In this document: positions 6,008-11,211 of the stretch, piece after piece
Numbering within the stretch: position 1 is the first letter of the stretch
Layout of the letters: the number at the start of each line of letters is the position of its first letter
From: Prevotellaceae bacterium
GTDB taxonomy: Bacteria; Bacteroidota; Bacteroidia; Bacteroidales; UBA932
DNA length: 11,211 nt
Direction: 5' to 3'
Assembly: GCA_031259655.1 (NCBI GenBank)
Contig: JAIRLF010000207.1
Coordinates: 1-11,211 of the forward strand
Program-made: the position numbers and the translations under genes
Notes under the pieces: generated by a model
Told to the model about the DNA's origin: nothing
The model's database searches: none
What the model saw: only the letters and a program-made list of their open reading frames with translations

Positions 6008-6916
6008 TTAATAGCTCCAAAAATCGCTTTCTAATTTAAGCATTTCGTATTTGATTCTTTCCGATTCGAGTATTGCTTCGAGACCGCCGCGGGTATATTC
6101 CGAAATCGTTAAGTCGTTGACATTCGCAGCTTGAACAATACGCGACGAGAAATATCTCTTGAAAAAAACATCGTCGAACGAAATATTTGCCTGTTGATTT
6201 TTACCTGTATGGCAGGTAGTATTAGCCAACACGCGTCTTGCTTCGGGGAAATAGACCCAGAACAGTTCTTCTCTCACCAAGTCCGTATCGTTTCCGGTTG
6301 CTTCGACATCATTTCCCGAAGGACCTTTTTTGAACACTTTGACAGGGCATATAGCGATAATGCGTACATCTAATTTCGAATGTTTTTTGTCAAAGAACCA
6401 TTTTTCCTTAATCTTAAATTCTCTCACCAATCGCCAGTTCACAAATCCTTTTTGTGTTCGTTTAATCATTTCTCCCGGGGCATCCATACTTTCCTCCTCG
6501 ATTTCTCTGTCGGCGGCTCCCAAACGTTCCATCACTTTTGTTAAAGTGACTTTCGTTGTGAAATTTTCGTCGCCATACGCCTGAACTTTTCCGCTTCGGA
6601 CGCCATCTATCAATGCCTGAGCGAGACTTTTTTTATTAAGAATATCCTCTGTAGGATAATATATATGGAAGTTCAATTTTTCTCTACAGTCCACAATTCT
6701 CCAGATAAATTGCGACCACAATACATCTTCCTCCTTAATTTCGGCATACTCAATAGGTTTCTTTTCTTCCACTATTTTTTTGTCGAAAATATCCGTTTTG
6801 GGTACCATCGGTTCCCATTGTTCCTCTTCTTCTGTTTCGACATCTTGTTCCTGAGCAAGAGAAACATAAGAGAAGAAAAACATTAACAACATGTTAAAAA
6901 ATAAAATCTTTTTCAT
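6008..6916 (-). CDS. gldN: Type IX secretion system ring protein GldN/PorN
   Basis: GldN (PorN in Porphyromonas) is a periplasmic protein that forms, with the lipoprotein GldK, a large ring under the outer membrane which contacts the GldM stalk of the T9SS motor. The 302-residue precursor begins with a signal peptide, Lys2-Lys3 then a hydrophobic stretch to about 20, with probable cleavage after SLA at 19-21. A very acidic linker (24-35, rich in Glu) follows. The family signature EEDVLWSQFIWRIVDCREKL (62-81), then FHIYYPTED, is the hallmark of GldN. A single Cys at 77 is present. The length suits the family (about 290-360). It is the last gene of the operon, 17 bases after gldM. The first codons repeat in the leader immediately upstream (a 13-bp repeat with 16-bp period). 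Confidence 0.95.
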   Translation of the reverse strand: MKKILFFNMLLMFFFSYVSLAQEQDVETEEEEQWEPMVPKTDIFDKKIVEEKKPIEYAEIKEEDVLWSQFIWRIVDCREKLNFHIYYPTEDILNKKSLAQALIDGVRSGKVQAYGDENFTTKVTLTKVMERLGAADREIEEESMDAPGEMIKRTQKGFVNWRLVREFKIKEKWFFDKKHSKLDVRIIAICPVKVFKKGPSGNDVEATGNDTDLVREELFWVYFPEARRVLANTTCHTGKNQQANISFDDVFFKRYFSSRIVQAANVNDLTISEYTRGGLEAILESERIKYEMLKLESDFWSY

Positions 6917-6933
6917 ATAAAATCTTTTTTTGT

Positions 6934-8508
6934 TTAACCACTAACTGTATAATCTATATTAGGCAAATTTCTGACATCAGCGTCTTTTGTGTCTGCTTTA
7001 GCCTTTATATTCGTAATAAAAATTCGGGACCCAACTTTTGCGCCCGTCATCAATTTTTGTTGTTCGGCGGTGAATTTGTTGCTATTCGAGGATGCGGAAT
7101 TAAGATATCCACCCTGAATCACTTCGACATCAAACGAAAGCACCCTGAAAGACAAATCGAAATCAAAATCTCGCATTGTCGCCACAACACCCTGAACCGA
7201 ACTCAACTGGCTTCTTGTAACCGTTTTGCCTGTTATGTTGTGCAGCGAAGGTTCGGGGTCGGGAACGCGTTTCACCCGATACTCTTTTGTGCCCATATTT
7301 CTTTTTTCATCGTTCACCATTGCCGACACAGATATATTGCATTTGCCTATGGATGCCGGTTTTACAATATATACTCCGGCTTGTCCGGTGGCTGTTATTG
7401 TCCCGTTACTAATGTTGATATCGATGTCTTTTTGGGGCACTCCCGAGACCGAAACATCAACCGGATTGTCGACGCCCAAATAGAACACGTTCATTTTGGT
7501 TGGCGAAATAGCCAGCGAGGGCTCAATGACATGGTATTCGAACTTGAAACTTCTTCTTTCCGTTTCGCCCGAAGCATTACGGTATGTAATACTTCCCGCG
7601 ACAGCGTTTGGACCGATATTCGTACCGGAGAAAGGAATTTTTGCTCTGCCGCCTCTCATCGGAACCGTTCTTCCTCCGAAATGCGCTTCAGCCTGTATCG
7701 ATTCGTCGAAGGCAACCAGAAACACTTCCGCTTCGCCCGACGAACCTTTAAGAATCATTCCGTTAGGATTGCTTACTGCCGCTTCGACATTCGAGATTTT
7801 GAGGTCGTCCTTACCAATGCGTGTCCGCAAATACTCCAGCACATAGCTTTCGCAGTTCAGGACGTCCACCTGTATTTTACTCAACAGAGCAATCGCCGAA
7901 ATCAAAGGAGTGCTGTTGAAAGTAAACGTTTCCCAGTCTCTAACGTCGGTTACGCCTTTTTTGGGATTCGAAAAATCCAGCAAGTCGTTAATAAACGATT
8001 CAATATCCGCGTTATCGCCGATTATATTTTTTGAGAGAAAATCTCGATACTCCAGGACTTTTTTATGGAGGTCATACGCTTTTCCGTTACTGCTTACGCC
8101 CAACAAAACTTGATTAGCCACATTAAGGTCATCCATTTTCTTTATACTGTCGGCATATATTCTGCCATCTCTCACAGCAGCAGTCTCGTCACCTTCGGCT
8201 GTTTTGATTAACTCTATTTTCAGTTCCTGTACATAATCTTTCAGTTCTCTGGTCTTATCCCTTGTTATTTTGGCTTTATCCCTCCATTCCACTGCTTTTT
8301 GTCCCAATTCGGCAACAGCGCCTTCAAAAAACTTCAAAGTGTTATCATTTTTATCGTCGGTAATGATAACAGTCTGATCCAGACCTCGCTCAATTTTAGC
8401 AAAAGCATCCACAATTTCAGCCGACACATTCAGCGCCAACATTGCAGTCAACACTAAATACATCATATTGATCATCTTTTGCCTCGGTGTTTGTTTTCCT
8501 CCAGCCAT
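6934..8508 (-). CDS. gldM: Type IX secretion system motor/stalk protein GldM/PorM
   Basis: GldM pairs with GldL in the inner membrane to form the proton-driven T9SS motor and spans the periplasm as a dimeric stalk that reaches the GldK-GldN ring. The 524-residue protein has the diagnostic N-terminus MAGGKQTPRQKMINMMYLV with one membrane helix (about 12-33); Arg9 corresponds to the conserved arginine that faces the GldL acidic residue in the structurally studied Flavobacterium motor. The periplasmic part follows as four domains in the family: a helical D1 (about 36-225, with FNSTPLISAIALLSKIQ at 197-213) and beta-rich D2-D4, with FYLGVDNPVDVSVSGVP (342-358) and EYRVKRVPDPEP (409-420) as typical landmarks. 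Length agrees with known members (about 513-520). It lies 14 bases after gldL and 17 before gldN. Confidence 0.97.
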   Translation of the reverse strand: MAGGKQTPRQKMINMMYLVLTAMLALNVSAEIVDAFAKIERGLDQTVIITDDKNDNTLKFFEGAVAELGQKAVEWRDKAKITRDKTRELKDYVQELKIELIKTAEGDETAAVRDGRIYADSIKKMDDLNVANQVLLGVSSNGKAYDLHKKVLEYRDFLSKNIIGDNADIESFINDLLDFSNPKKGVTDVRDWETFTFNSTPLISAIALLSKIQVDVLNCESYVLEYLRTRIGKDDLKISNVEAAVSNPNGMILKGSSGEAEVFLVAFDESIQAEAHFGGRTVPMRGGRAKIPFSGTNIGPNAVAGSITYRNASGETERRSFKFEYHVIEPSLAISPTKMNVFYLGVDNPVDVSVSGVPQKDIDINISNGTITATGQAGVYIVKPASIGKCNISVSAMVNDEKRNMGTKEYRVKRVPDPEPSLHNITGKTVTRSQLSSVQGVVATMRDFDFDLSFRVLSFDVEVIQGGYLNSASSNSNKFTAEQQKLMTGAKVGSRIFITNIKAKADTKDADVRNLPNIDYTVSG

Positions 8509-8522
8509 ATTTTATAACTTTT

Positions 8523-9365
8523 TTATTTATTCAACACCGAATTTACTGCAGTCAACATACTTCCATAAATGGAGTTCAGATTTTCCACATTATTGTTTAG
8601 ACTTGTCATTTGGACGCCTAATTTCTGTGTTTCGTTTATCGAAACGTTGATATTACCTGCCAATTGTTGAACTTCGTTATGCAAGACGACATAATCGTTC
8701 TGCACTTTGTTAGCTTCCTGCAAATACAATTCGTAGGAAGAGTTGAGCGCGCCCATTGTGCGTCCCAATGTTTCCAACTGTCCGCGATAATATTCGTATC
8801 CCGAATGTATTTGCTCCAATCCGGCTTTCGACTGTTCGTTAAGCTGTTGTATAACCTGCGAACCTCTGCTGTACGATTCCGACAATGCGTTTGCCGATTC
8901 GCCTATAGCAACAATTGTACCCGAAGTCGAATACATTTTTCCTGCCAAATCCGAGGATGCCGACACCAAATGCGACAACTCCGACATTTGATTCATCGAA
9001 TCCGAAAACTTCCGGACATTCTCCTTCAAATCATCCGTAGTCGCCTGGTCTATATTAAAATCGAAATTTACGTTGCCGCTTCCGATTTGCGGACGCTGAC
9101 GGGCAAGACTTCTGTTGTCGGGAATAATCTCGTCGTTTCCCGACAATTCGGGGAAAACCGTATCCCAATGATACTCTTTTGGAAGAGGTTCGAATGCCGA
9201 GAGGAAGAATATTACAGCTTCCACAGTCATTCCTGTAGTTAACATTATACCTGCTCCTGTCCAGTGCATAAGTTTGAATAAGGCTCCTGCAATAACCACT
9301 GCCGCTCCCCAGCCATAAGCCAAGGCTAAGATGCGTTTAAAAATTTTAGATTCAAAAAAACTCAT
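8523..9365 (-). CDS. gldL: Type IX secretion system motor protein GldL/PorL
   Basis: GldL is the inner-membrane partner of GldM; a GldL pentamer surrounds the GldM helices and uses the proton gradient to drive secretion, and gliding where present. The 280-residue protein begins with two membrane helices (about 12-32 and 37-58), containing AYGWGAAVVIAGALFKLMHW and GMTVEAVIFFLSAFEPLP. Tyr17, Lys31, His34 and Glu49 align with the conserved polar residues of the proton path in the Flavobacterium protein; the loop between helices is about four residues shorter. The rest is cytoplasmic: a linker (about 75-115), then a long Ser/Gln/Asn-rich helical region likely to form coiled coil (about 115-280). 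It follows gldK by 57 bases, the largest gap in the operon, with only AT-rich sequence in it. Confidence 0.97.
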   Translation of the reverse strand: MSFFESKIFKRILALAYGWGAAVVIAGALFKLMHWTGAGIMLTTGMTVEAVIFFLSAFEPLPKEYHWDTVFPELSGNDEIIPDNRSLARQRPQIGSGNVNFDFNIDQATTDDLKENVRKFSDSMNQMSELSHLVSASSDLAGKMYSTSGTIVAIGESANALSESYSRGSQVIQQLNEQSKAGLEQIHSGYEYYRGQLETLGRTMGALNSSYELYLQEANKVQNDYVVLHNEVQQLAGNINVSINETQKLGVQMTSLNNNVENLNSIYGSMLTAVNSVLNK

Positions 9366-9422
9366 AATCGTTAATTTATTAATATGTTATTATTTATGTT
9401 TATTATCTGTTTATCTGTCAAT

Positions 9423-10799
9423 TTATTTTGGTCGACTGCTGCCTATAGCGGCGTCTTTAACAGTACGAAAACCGATATACGAATGTGTACTGTCCATATA
9501 ATTATAGTCTCTTGCTCCTGTTTGCAGGAAGTACGAAACATCTTTCCATGAACCGCCTCTGACGACCTTGCGTTTTTTGCTCGCTTTATCTTTTTTGGTA
9601 ATCTGCCGGTGATATGTCGGAACCAAATCGTGCGTAGTCTCGTATGCATTTTCGTCATAAGCGTCGTTTATCCATTCCGAAACGTTGCCTGCCATATCAT
9701 ACAGACCGAAATCGTTCGGTTCGTATTGAGCGACGGGAGATGTACGGGTGAACCCGTCGATTGCGTAGTCGCCTCTCTGCGGTTTGAAGTTTGCAAGGAA
9801 ACAGCCGCTGCTGTTGGCGTTATACATGCTTCCCCACGGATAAAGCCCGCCTTCGAGCCCGCCTCTTGCCGCATATTCGTATTCTACTTCCATCGGTAAG
9901 CGGTATTCTTGCGATGGATACTGATTTCTGTATCGTTTTTCGTTTGCATGATAGGTGCGCCAGTGACAAAATGCCGAGGCTTGCCTCCACGATACGCCGA
10001 CAACAGGATAATAATCGTATGCCGGATGCCAGAAATATGCTTTTGCGTAAGGGTCGTTGTAGGAATTGAAAAAGTCGCGTATCCACACTAAAGTATCGGG
10101 ATAAATCGGGACATTTTCTTCTCTCATGAACGAACTTCGGTCTATAACATCCACCGTCTCTCCGTCGGCGTTCACTATTTTCCCGTCATAATGCCCTGTT
10201 ACCGAACCGTCGGAATTTTCTTCCATGACCCAGCGTGTTTTTGCCGCTTGATGTAAATCGAAGTATCTGTATTTGTATCTCAAATACCGTACATCTATAA
10301 CTCGTTTTTGCCCTAAGGCTTCCTGTTTCGAATAGAAAAATCCGTCGTCGTTAAGAACTTCGGTATGTTCTTCAAAATTACGCTGTTTTGGAGAAAGATG
10401 AATCGCTGTCCTGTAATTGAGAGGGATTTCATTTGGGTCTACATCGTCCTCTTCGTCTGTCACTTTCGCAAAACCCTCGATGTCTTTAGCTGCCAGCATT
10501 CGACGGGCTATCGAATCGGCAGTCCAATACACAAATGTTCTGTATGCCAAATTAGTTGTCTCGGTTTGGTCCATATAAAACTGGTCGGTTGTCCGACGTT
10601 TCAGGGGGGCATTCATCGCCCACACGAAATCTTCGTCGTTCGAGCCCATTTCGAATGAACCTTTTGGGACGAGAACCATGTTTTCGGGTGGAGCCTCAAA
10701 TCCTCTTCTTGAGCCTTTTCCACCTACGCCGCCCTTGTTTCCGCATGAGGTTACAAAAAGAACAACTGCAAATAAAGTTACTATTCTCTTCATGTTCAT
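9423..10799 (-). CDS. gldK: Type IX secretion system ring lipoprotein GldK/PorK
   Basis: GldK (PorK) is an outer-membrane lipoprotein that forms the T9SS periplasmic ring with GldN. The 458-residue precursor has a lipoprotein signal with the lipobox VTSC, Cys19 being the lipidated residue. The mature protein is a formylglycine-generating-enzyme-like (SUMF1) fold: MVLVPKGSFEMGS (41-53), a long insertion with charged and aromatic residues (about 95-240), then YPVVGVSWRQASAFCHW (264-280), YRLPMEVEYEYAARGG (299-314), YPWG (320-323), FGLYDMAGNVSEW (364-376) and VVRGGSW (412-418). The two catalytic cysteines that follow RGGS in true sulfatase-modifying enzymes are absent (Asp420 and Leu425 stand there), so a structural role is expected. 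Two start codons are possible (residues 1 and 3). It begins four bases after the porP/sprF stop. Confidence 0.96.
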   Translation of the reverse strand: MNMKRIVTLFAVVLFVTSCGNKGGVGGKGSRRGFEAPPENMVLVPKGSFEMGSNDEDFVWAMNAPLKRRTTDQFYMDQTETTNLAYRTFVYWTADSIARRMLAAKDIEGFAKVTDEEDDVDPNEIPLNYRTAIHLSPKQRNFEEHTEVLNDDGFFYSKQEALGQKRVIDVRYLRYKYRYFDLHQAAKTRWVMEENSDGSVTGHYDGKIVNADGETVDVIDRSSFMREENVPIYPDTLVWIRDFFNSYNDPYAKAYFWHPAYDYYPVVGVSWRQASAFCHWRTYHANEKRYRNQYPSQEYRLPMEVEYEYAARGGLEGGLYPWGSMYNANSSGCFLANFKPQRGDYAIDGFTRTSPVAQYEPNDFGLYDMAGNVSEWINDAYDENAYETTHDLVPTYHRQITKKDKASKKRKVVRGGSWKDVSYFLQTGARDYNYMDSTHSYIGFRTVKDAAIGSSRPK

Positions 10800-10803
10800 A
10801 ATT

Positions 10804-11211
10804 TTATAAATATCTTATACTTTTATATTTCTGTTTTCCTTTATCAAAATACACCGAAAATCTGTATGTCAACATAATTTCGTGATTACTTCCACCATAC
10901 CTGCTTAATAATGAGGTATTGTAGCTGTAGGAATATCCTACTCTGAGTTCAGGAAATAAATTCATGCCGGCAAGCAGTCCTAACGAACTTTTATATCTGT
11001 AATCCATACCAAGCCAAAACTTGTTGCGATAGAAAAGTAATGAACTTACAGAGTAAAGAGCGCTTCGCAAATCTGTCATAATCAACACTGATGGCTTTAT
11101 TTCGAACTCCGGATTTTCTAATGGAATCCCGTATCCAGCCATGAGATAATAGCTCCGTGGCATTAGGGAAGAGTTGTCGCCGTATACCAAAACCGGACGA
11201 ACCAAGTGTGT
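10804..11211 (-). CDS. PorP/SprF-family type IX secretion system outer-membrane protein (3' part)
   Basis: Only the last 135 codons are in the window; the frame runs open through the right edge, so the true start lies outside. A TTG at 11205 is internal, not a credible start. The visible part alternates polar and hydrophobic residues as in outer-membrane beta-barrels and matches the C-terminal strands of PorP/SprF: SVLIMTDLRSALYSVSSLLF, YRNKFWLGMDYRYKSSLG, AGMNLFPELRVGYSYSYN, and the family-typical ending SNHEIMLTYRFSVYF. Members sit in the outer membrane and are needed for secretion or for anchoring T9SS-dependent surface proteins; they often stand directly upstream of gldK, as here (four-base gap). 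Whether this is the porP of the core operon or one of several paralogues cannot be settled from the fragment, but the position favours the core gene. Confidence 0.88.
   Translation of the reverse strand, partial: THLVRPVLVYGDNSSLMPRSYYLMAGYGIPLENPEFEIKPSVLIMTDLRSALYSVSSLLFYRNKFWLGMDYRYKSSLGLLAGMNLFPELRVGYSYSYNTSLLSRYGGSNHEIMLTYRFSVYFDKGKQKYKSIRYL

Noticed and set aside
7057..8034. A 325-residue open frame opposite gldM
   Set aside because: It lies entirely antisense to a well-matched gldM and its translation is low-complexity, rich in His, Arg and Cys, as expected for a shadow frame.
8664..9242. A 192-residue open frame opposite gldL
   Set aside because: It is fully antisense to gldL, with no family motif, and is a by-product of that gene's codon use.
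11203..11205. TTG as the start of the PorP/SprF gene
   Set aside because: The frame remains open to the window edge, and the family protein is about twice as long, so this is an internal leucine codon.

Overview
The window looks like a chromosomal segment from a member of the Bacteroidota, probably of the order Bacteroidales. The main reason is a complete gldK-gldL-gldM-gldN block, the core of the type IX secretion system (T9SS), preceded by a PorP/SprF-type gene. This set is confined to that phylum. Base composition is moderately AT-rich, Shine-Dalgarno sequences are weak or absent, and the spacers are A/T-rich, as is usual for the group. I cannot name a genus from the sequence.

Layout. Bases 52-1847 (+) hold a SpoU/TrmH-type RNA methyltransferase overlapping ribD by 4 bases. 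Bases 1848-2379 hold no gene and are packed with repeats: a 207-bp element with perfect 15-bp inverted ends and an internal 14-bp tandem array, a 34-bp palindrome, and an AGTTAAGA-type simple repeat. Bases 2380-5714 (+) hold pepE (dipeptidase E), atpG (F1 gamma subunit) and a ygiQ-type radical SAM gene, closely spaced (13 and 10 bases) and probably cotranscribed. Bases 5715-6007 form a convergent intergenic region with an inverted copy of the simple repeat, a decayed palindrome and a strong hairpin terminator that can serve both strands. Bases 6008-11211 (-) hold the T9SS operon, transcribed porP/sprF (3' part only) > gldK > gldL > gldM > gldN.

How the genes work together. GldL and GldM form the inner-membrane, proton-driven motor. 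GldM spans the periplasm to the GldK-GldN ring under the outer membrane. PorP/SprF is an outer-membrane beta-barrel that, in the families studied, links the ring to other T9SS parts. The plus-strand genes are housekeeping functions without an obvious common pathway. atpG stands apart from the other ATP synthase genes, and ygiQ appears to lose its usual C-terminal tail exactly where a repeat begins.

I did not find a wholly new multi-gene system. The least explained part is the repeat complex at 1.85-2.38 kb and its relatives at 5.70-5.83 kb, which bracket the pepE-atpG-ygiQ segment.
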